Source of the DNA: Vanrija pseudolonga
Lineage: Eukaryota; Basidiomycota; Tremellomycetes; Trichosporonales; Trichosporonaceae
Direction of reading: 5' to 3'
Length of the DNA: 64,000 bases
NCBI RefSeq assembly: GCF_020906515.1
Contig: NC_085852.1
Location: 620,001-684,000, forward strand
Part shown: piece by piece, positions 46,601-63,399 of the stretch
Numbering within the stretch: position 1 is the first letter of the stretch
Layout: each line of letters begins with the position of its first letter
Position numbers and translations under genes: made by a program
The notes under the pieces: generated by a model
Seen by the model: the letters and a program-made list of their open reading frames with translations, nothing else
Told to the model about the DNA's origin: nothing
The model's database searches: none

Positions 46601-49458
46601 GGAAGGAAATTTCCATGCAGCCCCTCGTCTTGTCCAGCATGGTCGCATCTAGGACAAGTACCCCAGAACCAGAAACATGGCTGCATGCGTGGGCGGGGGG
46701 GCGGCGGCAGTGCGTGCGTGTGTTGGGCAGGTGTGCGCAGTGCAGTGTGTGCATGTTGGGCAGCAGTGACGACGACGCGCGGGGCTGCAGCCAAAAGCAG
46801 GGTTGCAACGCGTGGTGCGCTCCATCACGACATTTTGTGTGTGTGTGCACTTTGAACACGACGCGACTTGTCCCATGACTGACTCAGAGTTCCATTTGAT
46901 TGTGCCGGCGGTTGCGCTGTGCCCAGCCAGCCAGAGTGACGAGCGCGCGTCGTGACTGTACGTGAATAACATCACAATGTGTGGGAACAATGTGCCATAC
47001 TGTGCATCCTCTATGGCTTCATTTGACGGGGGCTTCAACTCCCCTTGATCACAATGGCGTCGCGCTGGCCTGGCTGGGCATCAACCATACACTCCTCTAG
47101 TTTAGGTCTTTTGGCGTTGTGTTGCCTCTCTGGCCCGAGGCTGCACCCCCCCCCCCCACCCTCCTTTGCCCGGCGTTGCTCTGACCGAATGCCTTGTTTA
47201 GGGGGCGGTAAATGCCGTACCAGGCATCATCCCTGAGTCACCATTCCTCTCCTCTGATGCCTTGCTTCACCGAACCTCTTTTTATGTACATTTTTTTTTT
47301 CCGACAAGCCTCCTTGCCTGCAGAGCTGTCATGCTTGGTTGCAAGGAAGAGGCCCTGTATTTGGGTTCCTGTCATGCTGCCCCCCCCTCACATGTCGCGC
47401 CTGGCGTCTGTCGCGTATGCGGCCCGTGACTGCCGCTCAACCGAGCCATGGCGCCTGGCGGTTGGCATGGTTTGGACGCCCAGTTGCTTGCTCGCCTTGT
47501 TGTGCCTCTGCTGTTGCGCCGTGAAGCCACTTTCCCCGTCGGTCCCCTCTTGCCTCCCGCCCGCTCATCCCAGCGGGCGCGGTCACTTGCACCCCGCCAG
47601 CCCAGCAGCGATCCAGCGAGCTGATACACACACACTGGCACTACACTACGCCAATCCAGCCAACCCAGCGAGCCCAGCCCAGCCAGCCAGACGACACACC
47701 AGACGACCCATACCACACCCAACACACACACACACACAACTCTGGCACACAACTCTGTCCTCCTCTACCCTCCCCCCCACCTTCATCGCCCATCGTTGGC
47801 TAAACCCCCTCTCTCGTTCCCGTTTCGCCATCTCACCCCCCCTCGCCATCATCGACCTCCTCCTCCTCATTGCATTGACTGTATCTCACTTTGTGTTCCA
47901 CCCCTTTCTTTCACGACCCAAACAAAACTCGACACTACCTACACAACCACCCTACCCCTCTCGCCCAAACCTTTTCGTCGACAACGCCCTGGCTAGAGGC
48001 CGAGCGTCTTGATTGTTTCCCCTCGTCGTCGTCTCCGCGTCTCCTACCGACAAGAATCACTTGAAACACGGACAACGTGCCTGCGCTCGAGCTACCCACA
48101 ACCCACCGTCCTTTCCTCAAGCCTCCCCTGCATCTCCTCCCTCCCTCACGCTCACGCCGCCTCTTTCTTGATCCCTCGATCCACCACCCCCCCTTCCCTC
48201 CTCGTCGTACCCCAAGTCCCATCGCGCCCAAGGCCAGAGGCCAACACCCAGCGACACACATCTCGACCAGCAACCACCTCGCCCTCGTCAACCCGACACG
48301 CCGCGCCGCCGTTGCCGAGACCCAACTCTGTCCAAACTCGTCTTTGGCAGGACCATAATCCCAAACTACGCGCACGCACCAGTTGCTTTCTCTTCATCAT
48401 CGACGGTTGCGCTCATTGCCGAGCTTGACCAGCTCGCCGAGCTCGAACAACGCGTGCGCCCGGCCCCTCGTCCATCCACCACGCGATCCAGTCGTAAAAG
48501 CGTCTCGTCGCGATCCACCCTTTGCATCGTCAAGGGTTCGTGGTGTCACATCAAAGTCTCACACGTCGCTCAACCCGTCGCCCTCGCCGCCTACCGTGAC
48601 GCTTGGACGCTCACGACGACGCTCGGACTGGCTGCCGTCGACTTGACCCTACCCTCCCCCACATTTGCCATTGCCAGACAATCGCTCGCAGTGACCTGGT
48701 AAGTGTCGCTTGCCCAGACAAGCCCACCCGACCTTGACCCGCACTCCCCTCATCGCCATTGCTTGCTCAGCCGGCTTCCTTTGTTTGCTCCTCTTTAGCA
48801 TCTCGCGCGCGCGCACTGCTCTTCTCGCTTGGTGCCAGAGCTGACGTCTCTTCCTCTCTCGCCGTGCGTCCGTGCGTCTCTTGTCCCTTCCATCTTCCAT
48901 GGTTGCTTGGTGATGGCACCATTTGGTCTCCACGTTGTATCCACCCCGCCTCAACGACGACCATCGCAACCCACTACAGCGCGTCGATTTCGTGGCCTGT
49001 CAAGTAACAAGCATCTTCTCCATCGCATTCGCGTCTACGAGTGAGTCATTGTTTTGGTGCATTGTCCACTGTCGTCGAATTGGCGCGCTGACGAGGTATT
49101 CTTCCCGCCACTTGCCACTGTTGTGTACGCCGCACTTGCCTGTTACGCCATCTTGGCCGGTCCTGCCTCGTTGCCTCGTGAACACGGACCTGCCCTCCCC
49201 GCGCTTTGTTCTCTGTCTCGCTCGCTCGATCCGACATTCGTCCCACCCCCGTCCTCCATCTCGACGCTTGCATTCAACAACCCCCAACACACATACACAC
49301 TCACACACACTCGCCACCCAACCCCAATCACACAGACTCTTTCGACTCGCGTCGGTCGGTAGCTCTTAAAGAGCACCCTTTCCACCCCCCTCCCTCACAC
49401 AGCCACCCGCCGGCCGTCCTGACGACCGATCATCGCCACCTCCCCGCCCTTCCCAGCA
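43694..49458. other. 5.8 kb gene-poor stretch upstream of CDC24
   Basis: No frame with domain-like sequence or consistent splicing. Features: GCATG repeated five times at 46120-46144; GCC repeats (46262-46292); a C run at about 47142-47153; a T run at 47290-47299; CA-rich blocks (47715-47740, 49289-49312). From about 47650 to 49458 the + strand is strongly pyrimidine-rich with CCTCC blocks, as in long fungal 5' leaders, and has several donor/branch/acceptor-like triplets. A long CDC24 leader is the likeliest explanation. Confidence 0.5.
46120..46144 (+). repeat. GCATG tandem repeat, five copies
   Basis: Five perfect GCATG units in a row in non-coding DNA. Each unit overlaps a CATG palindrome. 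Confidence 0.9.
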
Positions 49459-52400
49459 ATGTCCATATCACGAAAGCGTGTCGGCTCTGTCAGTCAGCGT
49501 AACGACTCGCCTCTCCCACCACTGGACATTCAATCCATCCAGATGCCGCCAAATCCGTAAGTATACAGGCTCCCTTTGGCATTCTCTGGCCACCACTGAC
49601 ACGAGGCGACAGCCAAAATGCCCTGGCCCTCAAGACGGCAGCCTTGTCGTCGACAAAGACCTTGTTCCAGATGGCCTCGGGCCTGAGGAAGAGGTTGCGG
49701 AGTGTCGAGGACTTTGCTCCGTTTCTGGGTAAGTGTAGTCACGCATCCAGTGCGAGCGATTGTCGCGTGGTACTGATGCGTCATGTGCAGAGCAACCAAG
49801 CAGTGCGAACCAGCTCGACGTCGTGGCCCACATGTGCCATGTGTTCCGACTGGGATCCTCGCTTTGCCACCTCTACAACCAGTTGATCCCCTCCTTTGTC
49901 AACCCATCGTCTCCCCTGTACGCTGGAGACCTCCCAGAACCACACCCGATCAACTATGACCCTCCTAACTTCAAGGACTCGCCCGAAGGTGTCCGCAACT
50001 GGGCCAAGCGTCCTGAAAACGCCAAGGTCTGCCAAAAGTACATTGCCTTGTTCTGCATGGCAATGAAGCAGCGGCGCGAGGAAGGCAGATGGCACGGAGA
50101 ATCATGGGCCATCCACGAGCTACTGGGCAAAAGCACTGGCGACGAGAGCGACCTCGAATCCTACGACTCGACCGGCTTGACAAAGGTCTTCCAGACAGTC
50201 GAGGCGATGCTCGACAACCTGCCAGAGTCGGCCATCTTCCCATCTTCTCCCACACCGACTACCCCGTTTGGAACGAGTTCATCCCAAACATTCTCAGCCC
50301 TCGCACCGCTCTCCACCAACACGCGCTCAAACTCGCGCCAGTCGTATGAGTTGCCCTATTCGTCTGCGGGCACACCAACCGGTTCTTCTGTCAACGGAAT
50401 CGCCGCGGCAGTCAACGGCGGCATCCTCACAGATTCCGAAGCTGGTCCTGGTCCTTCGACCGTCGAGCAGCAGCGATCATCCGGTTCGGGTGCTATTGGT
50501 GCCATTGGAAATGCCTTCAAGACGGTCGAGGAGCTCGTCAACAGTGAGCGCTCATACGTCCAGGAGCTCGAGATTCTCGAGCGGTGCTCGGTCGAGATCC
50601 TCAAGGCCGAGCTCGTCTCCGCCGAGACGGTTTATTCGATCTTCTCCAACCTCCGCCAGATTCTCGACTTCCAACGCAAGTTCTTGATCAAGCTCGAGAC
50701 CGAGTACGAGCCGATCGAGGAGCGTGGATGCGTCGCATGGAACGAAGGGCGTTTCGGACGGCCATTCGTCGAGATGGAGAAGGAGTTTGAGTGCTACGGC
50801 CCCTACTGTGCCAACTACCTGGACGCCATGAAGACGGTCAACGACTTCAGGGTCAACTTGATGGTAAGTGGTGTAGCCCCCACTGCCGTGATCGCGCAGC
50901 TAACATTGCCAAGCTTGGACAGGACCTGCCGGAGGGACAAAAGCCATGCCTGCATCCCGAGCGCGAACTCCAGGCGTTCATGATCAAGCCCATTCAGCGT
51001 ATCACAAAGTATGGGCTGCTTCTGGACGCTATTCTCCACGCCACAGCCAAGCAAGAGTATGCTTACCGCGAGGAGCTCCAGGCCGGTCTTGCAGCAGTAC
51101 GGCGCATTGCCGCCGATATCAACGAGACGACGGCGTTCAAGGAGAAGCAGGCAACTGTCCGCGAGCTTGTCGAGCGCGTTGATGACTGGAAGGGACACGA
51201 CTACGAGCGCTTCGGAGACTTGCACCTCGACGACCAGTTCACCGTGTCCAAGGCCGACTCGCCCAGAGATTACCACGTCTTCCTCTTCGACAAGATGATG
51301 CTCTGCTGCAAGGAGATTCAGCAGGACAGAAAGAAGGGTGCCAAGAACAACAGCATGCTCAACCGCAAGGACAAGACAACGAGCAAGAGCGCTCTCCCAC
51401 CAAAGTCTCGTCTGGCATTAAAAGGGCGAATCTTCGTCTCCAACATCACGGCTGCTCACCTCCTCCCACCAACAGAGCAGTATGGTGCCCCTCGGGTTCA
51501 CATCGTCTGGTCGGTCCCGGCCAAGTCGGGCGATGCGGAGCAGGATGTCGAGGACTCGTTCATCATGTCTGGGCGCTCTGAAGACACGATGAAGAGATGG
51601 GCCGACAAGGTGATGGAACTGGCCGCCATTGCCCGCAAGCAGCAAGAGGACCGCACTGCCAGCACCCGGTTCAGCAGCAACACTCGTGCATCTGACCCTC
51701 GTGCCCCGTACTGGGCTCAATCGCAGTTTGCTCCTCCCACGCCTGCCACCGAGCATGGCACGTTCAACTTCCCTCCCGTCCCCGGCACTCCCAGACAAAG
51801 CGAGAACGGCTACTACTTGGATGGCGACGACGACGAGCCTGTCAACGGTCTTGCCATCTATGGCGTTCCTGGCGTGCCCTTCCCAGTCAATGCGCGTCGT
51901 GCCCAGAGCCAGCAGTCCTTGCCAGCTGTTCAGCAGGCCGAGCTGCGCGCTCGTGCAATGACCGAGGACCAGAACGGGCCGAGCATGACTCAGTGGCGGC
52001 AGCAGGCCGTCCCGCCTTTGCCATCGCACCCTCGCTTGGCGTCCAACGATTCCAACGGGTCTGCTGTCACCCCAGAGGGGTGGCGCGCAGGATCCAACGG
52101 CCGCCGCCAGCACAGCCAGTCGCAGTCGCGCCTGCCTGGCCGCCTCGAGGAGGAGGAAGCTGAGTTTGCCAGCGCCCCTCCAGGCGCCTTCGCTCGTTAC
52201 GAGCAGGCCACGCCCAGAGGCATGGCCAGAGCCCCCTCAAACGGTTCAGCTGCCCCTCAAGGCCAGCCACAAGGGTCGGTCCGCAGCCGCAGCGCCTCGT
52301 CGCCCAATGTCTACCAGCCGGTGAACCAGGCTCCTCTACCTCCACTCCCCAACGGTTCGAGCCCCACTTGGCAAAACCAGAACACGCCATACGTGTCTTC

Positions 52401-52893
52401 CTCTGCCACCTCGTCGTCTACTGGTCTTGGATCTACCCCTGGCGGCACGGCCTACTTTAACCGTCGCATGAGCACTGGCAAGCGCTCGAGCGCAGAGTCG
52501 CAGACCACCGAAACGTCGGAGACTTCAAGCCAGAGCCCTCGCACGCCGTACACCAACGCCACTCCCGGCGACTTGCGTGGCGCCACGCCCGTGTCTCGCC
52601 AAAACAGTCAGGAAGCTGGGCCTGCTCAGAACGTGCTCGTTAAAGTGCGCTCTGGCGAGTCCAACTTTGTCATTGGCATCCCGACCGATATTACGTTCCA
52701 GACGCTCTACGAGAAGGTTGTCAAGAAGCTTCGCCTCTGTTCTGCGCACCACGCCAGCGCCGGCCTCGACCTTGTGGTCAGAATCAAGTGGCTCGACTCT
52801 GATGGTGACGAGGTTGTCATCAAGACCGACTCGGACGTCCAGGTCATGCTCGTCGAGTCTGTCTCGGAGCAGATCCAGCTCATTGCCACTTGA
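49459..52893 (+). CDS. CDC24: Cdc42 guanine-nucleotide exchange factor CDC24
   Basis: Activates the GTPase Cdc42 to set cell polarity. Exons: 49459-49556, 49613-49728, 49791-50863 and 50914-52893, giving about 1088 residues. The last acceptor could instead be 9 nt downstream (exon start 50923). Domains in order: a calponin-homology-like segment at about 70-180 (VVAHMCHVFRLGSSLCHLYN, KYIALFCMAMKQ); a DH (RhoGEF) domain at about 315-500 (LVNSERSYVQELEIL, AFMIKPIQRITKYGLLL); a PH domain at about 530-660 (DYHVFLFDKMMLCCKE, with strand AALKGRIFVSN-like LALKGRIFVSNI); a long Ser/Pro/Gln-rich linker; and a PB1 domain in the last 95 residues, with the acidic motif WLDSDGDEVVIKTDSD used to bind the scaffold Bem1. 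All four domains are intact. The N-terminus carries a MSISRKRVGSVSQRN basic patch. Confidence 0.96.
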
Positions 52894-53485
52894 ACGCAGC
52901 GAGCTTCGGCCACTTCTTCATGTGAATAATACGCCGCCCAACATGCTTTATCACGCGCCCCATTGTGGTCCAAACGTGACCCCACCACCGCCAGCCGCGC
53001 ATCAACCCCTGCGGCTCCCACATTCGTTTCTTTATTGTCGTCTCTCTCTCTCTCTGTGGCGCCGCGTAGTAATAGGATTGCTCTCGATTGTTGTTGGGTA
53101 AGGTTTCAGGAGCTTTAGTAGATGCGCGCATTCTCTCTCTCTCTCTCACTCTCGGTCCCTTGTTTCCAGACTTGTCGTCAAAGGAATGTAACGCTATTTG
53201 TTCTGGTGCGCAAGTGGGCAGCAAGCAAGCTGGAGACGGACGACGGCCAGACGACGAGGAATGAACTCGTGGGAGCAGTGACAGGACGCGTCGTAAACAC
53301 GCCCTTTCAGCCGGTCGGTCAGTCCGGTCAACCACGATAACCCGCCACTTTGAAAATACTCCCGTGCCGCCCTGCAATCTTGCCACCAAGATTGCAACCA
53401 AAGGAGCAAGTGCTCAAGCGTGCGACAAACTCGTTCTCGGCAACCACACCCAACCCACAAAGCACAGGACAGCACAGCAACAGCA
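52894..53485. other. Intergenic, CDC24 tail to MGM101 promoter
   Basis: Contains CT-rich simple sequence at 53041-53057 and 53132-53150. No gene seen. Confidence 0.5.
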
Positions 53486-54733
53486 ATGGTTATGGCAACA
53501 ATCCACCGCGCACCAGCACTAGCACGGTCGCTCGCGACAACGTCGCGCCTCGCGGCCGCCGCAGCGCCAGCCAAGGCCGCGTACCGGGTCGCGACGCCGC
53601 GCGCGTCCGCGTCCGCGTCGGCGCCCGCCGCGTCCACCTCGACGGCGGCAGCTCCAGCCACGACCACGCGCACGACACGCGCAGCGACATCATCCACGGG
53701 CACGACGACGCGCACGCGCACCACGACCAAGGCTGTGCCCAAGGCCACTGTCGCCGCTGCGAAGCCCGCGGTGGCGGCCATGCCTACGCCGATGGACTTT
53801 GGCGACGACTTTGCGTTTGACGCCGACATCCCAGACTACGCGCAGCTGAGCAAGCCTGCCGCTGCGGCTGCGCCTGCGGCACAGCCCCAGCCGACGCCGT
53901 CGCCACCGCTGTCGGCGCTCCCGGACGCGTCGTACGTGCCCCTCCCGAGCGCGGGGTACGTCTCTGGCGCGCTCGGCGCGGGCGGGGCGCTGGGCGGCGC
54001 GGCCATCGCGGACGGGTACGGCGGCACGATGCCCGGCGAAGTGAGGATAGCGGACGACTGGACTACGAGCTTTCGCGGCCTGAGCGAGCGGCCGTTTGAC
54101 AAGGACGTGGCGGACGCGCTGTTGAAGCCGCTTGACCCGGACGACGTCGAGATCAAGCCTGGTGCGTGTGGCGTGGTGTGGTGTGGTGTGAGTGGGGCGA
54201 GTTTGCTGACACTCCACGCCCAGACGGCCTCCTCTACCTCCCCGAGATCAAGTACCGCCGGACGCTCAACGCCGCGTTCGGCCCCGGCGGCTGGGGCATG
54301 GCGCCGCGCGGCGAGACGCACGTCGGGCAGCGTATCGTGTCGCGCGAGTGGGGTCTCGTGTGCCTTGGACGGTGGGTGGTGCCAAGCTGAACGAAAAGGG
54401 AGGAGCTGACACCCGCAGCCTCGTCGCTATCGCCCGTGGCGAGCAGGAGTACTTTGACCCCTCTGGCATCCCGACCGCGACCGAGGCGTGCAAGAGCAAC
54501 GCGCTGATGCGATGCTGCAAGGACCTGGGCATTGCGTCGGAGCTGTGGTGAGTGGCGCGACAGCGTCTATGGACAGCAGCTGAATCCCCCTCCCCAGGGA
54601 CCCCCGCTTCATCCGCGAGTTCAAGGCAAAGTACTGCACCGACGCCATGGTCGAGCACGTCGTCCAGAAGAAGCGGCGCAAGCTGTGGCGCAAGAAGAAT
54701 GCCAAGTTTGAGTACCCCTACAAGGAGGTGTAG
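53486..54733 (+). CDS. MGM101: Mitochondrial genome maintenance protein MGM101
   Basis: Rad52-like single-strand annealing protein of mitochondrial nucleoids, needed to keep and repair mtDNA. Exons: 53486-54161, 54224-54371, 54419-54547 and 54598-54733, giving 362 residues. The first 110 residues are Ala/Thr/Arg-rich without acidic residues ([20 protein letters not shown]), an extended mitochondrial presequence. The conserved core begins at about residue 190: [49 protein letters not shown], and a basic C-terminus including [20 protein letters not shown] and [10 protein letters not shown]. The core matches the family closely. The N-terminal low-complexity region is longer than in yeast (269 residues total). 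Confidence 0.95.
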
Positions 54734-56055
54734 AGGAGGAGAAGGGGCTGTACTACTATGCACGACTACTCTGGCTGGGGGCGGGGGAGGCTGTGGTGGT
54801 AGGCGGTGAAGGTAGCAGCGGTGACGGTAGGCGGTGACGGTTCCGACACCTTGACCGGCTCCGATCAGTGAAGGGACACAAACGTTGACATCCTGACCAC
54901 CGCTGCCGCACTGCCCGCAGACGCTGACACCGCGCCGCCACCACTGCTGTCCATGTGTGTGCATCGCTCCCTCGCTCACCGCGAACAAAGTTACACTCTC
55001 GAGCACAACGACGAAGCAATCCATCCATCACAAGTCACCGCAGCGGCATGATTATGTCATGGCCACATGGCCACATGGCTACGAATTGAGTGGGGATCGT
55101 GGGGAGGTAATTGAACGCCAGGCACAGAACAACGGGGAGAGTTCATGTCGGGGCCGTTGGATAGGTGGGTGCGAGGTCGGTCGTCTTGGCCAATGTCGGA
55201 GGGTCGGAGGGTCGGAGGTGCGGCACGGACAAGGCGGCGAGCGACGTCTTCCTGCTTCCTGCCTGCACGCCTGCACACAAACCACAGTAGCCAGTTGTGG
55301 TTGCAGCAGGCGCGGCTCGCGGCTAAGACTGCGCGCCACGCGCTCCCGAGTGACGTTTCCCTGGCTGGCTCGCGGCCGCGGCTTGCTTGTAGGTGCTGCC
55401 AATAAAGTGGGGGGAGGGGCTAGGGTTGAATAGAGTTCCGTCATTCACCCAGCCAGGCGGTGTCTGCCAGGCAGCCAGGCAGTCAGCCCAGTTCATCTCA
55501 CTCACCGCTGTCACTCTGACTGCAACGCAACGCATCTCACTAGCGACGAGGCCGCTCGTTCGCTGCTGTCGTGTTGGTGCACTACTACTCGCTCGCTCGC
55601 TCGCTCGCTCGCTCGCTCATCACGCGCTGCGCCGTCGCCATCACTCTGGCACACACACAGTTACGAGGCGGCTACGACGCACACACACACACACACACAC
55701 GCGCCGCCCCCGCCCCCACCGCACACGGCCAGCCATCTAGCCGAACACGCCAGGCCGCACCGCACCACCGACCTTCCCTCCGGCTGCAGCAGCGCCCAAC
55801 GCTACATCATCTTCCTTTGCGCCCATCACACCAACACGCACGCACAACACCCACCACCGCGTCCCCTGTCCACGCCCACACGAGCAAGCCAAGCAACAGC
55901 AGTGCAACACACACCGCCGACGACCACGTCCGCCGGCGCCGAGCAGGCCATCGCCCCCGGCCGTTGCTCAACGGCAAGCCCAGGCCAGCCAGGTCTGCCA
56001 GCAAGCCAAGCCGCAGTAGCGTAACCTTCCCCCATCTCACCTGCGCACCCAGGTC
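54734..56055. promoter_or_regulatory. YAK1 upstream region
   Basis: 1.3 kb holding the MGM101 3' region and the YAK1 promoter/leader. A GGTGACGGTAGGCGGTGACGG repeat lies near 54817-54840. Microsatellites (TCGC)7 at 55589-55618 and (AC)10 at 55681-55700, and a C/A-rich leader, precede the YAK1 start. No gene seen. Confidence 0.5.
55589..55700 (+). repeat. TCGC and AC microsatellites in YAK1 leader
   Basis: A tract of seven TCGC-type units (55589-55618) and a tract of ten AC units (55681-55700) lie 350-470 bp before the YAK1 start codon. Confidence 0.8.
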
Positions 56056-60212
<4,157 letters not shown>

Positions 60213-60403
60213 ACGGTCCCATGTTAGCACGTTGATTCAAGATGTCGCATCAAAAGAGTGAGACTGATTACATCCATTATGCATGCTACAAGTAATCATG
60301 GCACTGTGGGCATGCTGTCGCGAAAGCAAAGTGTCTACAGGACACGCCGTGCTTCAACAGGCCTACTATACAGTGTGACGTGCGTTTCGTCCAGGAGCTC
60401 GCA

Positions 60404-62956
60404 TCAACAGCGGGCGGGGTCCCGTCCGGCAATAGGCCATGTACGCACCGCACTGCCGGAAAGGCTTCCGAGGCCAGTGGGCACGGCAGGGACGGGAGCG
60501 GTGGCCACACCGTGGTCGCTTGTCCGAACGGCATTATGACGCAGTACGTGCTGGTGTAGCGAACCAGACTTTGACCGAGGGAGAGCAGCAGCCTTGCGGT
60601 TCTGCGCACTCGTGCCATTGGTGGCGTTGCCGGAGGCCACGAACGGCTGCGCGTTGATGGCCGCAAGCGGCTCTCTTTGCTCGGTGGTCGCCCTGTCGTT
60701 TGCCACGCCAAAGTTGGGTGGTGCTGGAACAGCGCGACGAATGAACGGGGAAGGTAGATCCGGGTCGTCAGGAGACCACTTGGCCGGCGTAGCCTCGGGG
60801 CGGAACACAAACGACGGTGCCGGAATCAGGCTGGGTGGGGCGTCCTCGGACATTGCAGAGTCTTTCCTTCGACGCTGGGAGAACGGTGTCGGGAACACTG
60901 TCGATCCAGGAGATGCGGTCGCCATTGTGACGTCTTCCAAGAACACGCGCTCCAGCTCTCCGGGGGAGCCGATAGAGGTGCGGTGCTGTCTCTTGAAAGG
61001 AGTGCCTGGGGCGGCTGTTCTCTTCGCGGGCGTCGCCTGTGTAGAGGGAAGCTCCAGCTCGTCATCATCACGGGCACGCGAGGCCAGGTTCGTAAGGGAC
61101 TTGGAGGCGAGACGCCTTGCCAGCGATGACGACTTGCTGCCTGATGGTAAGCCGGCAATCTTGCTCGTCAGGCGAGCATCGAGGGGCACGGGCGACGCGA
61201 ATGCTGAGGGGAAAGGAATCTTTGAGGGCGTGTCGTCGTATGAATGGTGTCGAGGGAGACGTGATGTTGAGGGGACAGGAAGCGCCCTGGTACGGTCAGC
61301 GGGTACTCCCAATGGTCGACTCACTTGTCGTCGGAAGTCTGTTGTTGAGGCTCAGCTGCTGGCAGTGGTGGCACTTGAAGTGCAGCCATGGCCTCCTTGT
61401 GGCTCTCCTTCTCCTCTCGCAACTTCTCCCATTGAGCCTTGAGGCTCTCAGCCGCCGTCGTAATGCGCTTGTTGTTCTCTCGAAGGAGGTCTTCCCGCTC
61501 CGACACGGATTGCTCTCGTTGAGCGATGGCGGCTTCTTTGTCCGCCATTGCCTGCTCGCGCCTTTCAATGGCAGCCGCACGCTCCTGAAGGCGCGCCTCA
61601 TATTGCTGAATTTCCTCTTTACGAGCGGCAAGAATCACAGTCCTGTCAAGTAAGAAACGTGTCTATCCCAGACGACGTACTGGTTCTGGACCATGAATAA
61701 CTTGCGGTGCAGCTTCATCTCGTCCATCTCAAGGATGTCCTTCGTGGAGGGACGACGAACGGGCTGGGTAGAGTCAGGGTACTGTTGATGAGCTACACTC
61801 ACGTTCAGGTTCAGCATGGCACGAATGACTGCTTTCAGTGATGGCGAGATGTGTGAGGGGAGTGGCGGCAGCTTGCCCGACTTGACCATCGTGATGAGCT
61901 CCTGTTGCGTCTTGGCCGCCGAGAAGGGAGAACTGACCCAACTGTCAGCTTTGCATCAAGGGCAACCGGCCTCTCCCACATACCTCAAGGCACACATCTC
62001 GAAGACCAGACAGCCCAGACTCCAGATGTCCGACTTGGTGTCGTAACGGTTCTCCGCCAGGATCTCGGGGGGCATGTACAGGGGAGTCTGGATAGGTGAG
62101 CGGAGCAACTTCGATTAGAAACCCACCCCAACATAAGTGCTGGTAAAGGTGCAACCCGCCATGTCTTTGCTAAGGCCAAAGTCACCGAGCTTGACAAATT
62201 CCCCAGACATGAACACTGAGGAGTTAGTATTGTTGGTGCTTGATGTGCTCACCATTCTCCGGCTTGAGGTCACGATGCAGCACCTGTGTCCGGCTAGGGC
62301 CGGACTCGGCAGGCGCACTCAGTCGAGAACCGGCGTACCTGGTCCGTTCATTGGGCCAGTGACAGTGATGGAGAGCCAAGGTGATCTGTAAGAAGATGTT
62401 CCAGATCTTGTCCTCATTCAAGGGCTGGTTTGTACGCTGCGCCCTGCGGATGATCGATCCGAGGTCGCCAGACGGGCAGTACTGGCAAGTCAGGTTCGGC
62501 CCGATACGCAAGACCAACCTCCATGACAATGAATATCCGCTCATTCTTGGGGTCTTTGATCTTTTGAACAAGCTGTACAATGTTGCGATGCTTGAGCGAC
62601 TCTAGAATGGCGCTAAACAGCCATCAGCAATGCACGTGCCTCCTGATCGAAGGATACATCAACTCACACTTCGGCCAGGATCTGTTTGCGGTCGCGCTCC
62701 GTCATTTTGCCATAGTCGAGCTGCTTGAGGGCAAACTCCTGCATAGAGTGTGAGCTCTTCTGTTCTGTGTTGTGTACACCACCATGCGTACCTTTCCATC
62801 CTCGACCCTTTGGACCTTGCTGATAACACCAAAGCTGCCCTTGCCGATGTTGCTCACGAGCTTGTACTTGTCCATTTCGGCGATATCAGCGTAGCCCTGG
62901 GACGAGCTGGTGGCCTGTGATGCGGCCGACGCTTGTCGTCGACCTGCGGCTGCCAT
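60404..62956 (-). CDS. KIN3: NIMA-family cell-cycle kinase
   Basis: Ser/Thr kinase of the NIMA/NEK2 group, acting in mitotic entry and chromosome condensation in filamentous fungi. Exons: 62956-62792, 62738-62668, 62612-62519, 62481-62253, 62215-62127, 62087-61984, 61932-61803, 61763-61681, 61642-61325 and 61286-60404, giving 721 residues. Kinase marks: IGKGSFGVISKV, FALKQLDYGKM, VMEYCPSGDLGSII, VLHRDLKPEN, DFGLSKDM and VGTPLYMPPEIL. The catalytic domain carries the family's insert before HRDLKPEN (NERTRYAGSRLSAPAES). A coiled coil follows at about 330-430 (ARLQERAAAIERREQAMADK and more), used for dimerisation in NIMA. The tail is Ser/Pro-rich with CDK-like sites. The donor of exon 3 is GTTGGT, an uncommon form. 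Confidence 0.94.
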
Positions 62957-63399
62957 GGTGGACGATTGATGGGCGGTCGGTCCAACGATGGGGTTGTTTA
63001 CTCTCTCCCGGTGGTCGGAACGGGGGATAATGTGCTCTAGTTGTCGGGGGCTATGGTTCCATGGAAGTGTCTAGGCGGAAGGTGTCTAAGCAGTAGGGAC
63101 AGTGGGGGTATAACAAGTGGGTGAGCAAGATGGATATGTCGAGAGCACCTGCAGTGTGGGATTGAATGTTGTGAAAGCAATAGGCCAGAGAGGAGGGCCT
63201 CGGTCCCAACATGGCAATCCCCTCCAAGGCGACCAGCCCCCGAGATGACAACCCGTATCAAAATCAGTCGCGCAGGAATTGGTTCCACCACAAAATACAC
63301 GTATTCAGCCCTGGAATTTAAATCTCGCCGCCACCCAAAAGTTCAAAGTCGACAACATCGATGCGACAACGTCTGAATTGAGCCATCGCACACCGCACC
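62957..63399. promoter_or_regulatory. Divergent promoter, NIMA kinase and RRP3
   Basis: About 440 bp between head-to-head starts. AT-richer than the surroundings. No gene seen. Confidence 0.5.

Noticed and set aside
62280-62340. Intron before HRDLKPEN in the NIMA-family kinase
   Set aside because: The stretch is open in frame, and splicing at the GTACGC...CAG sites would break the frame. NIMA kinases are known to carry an insert here.
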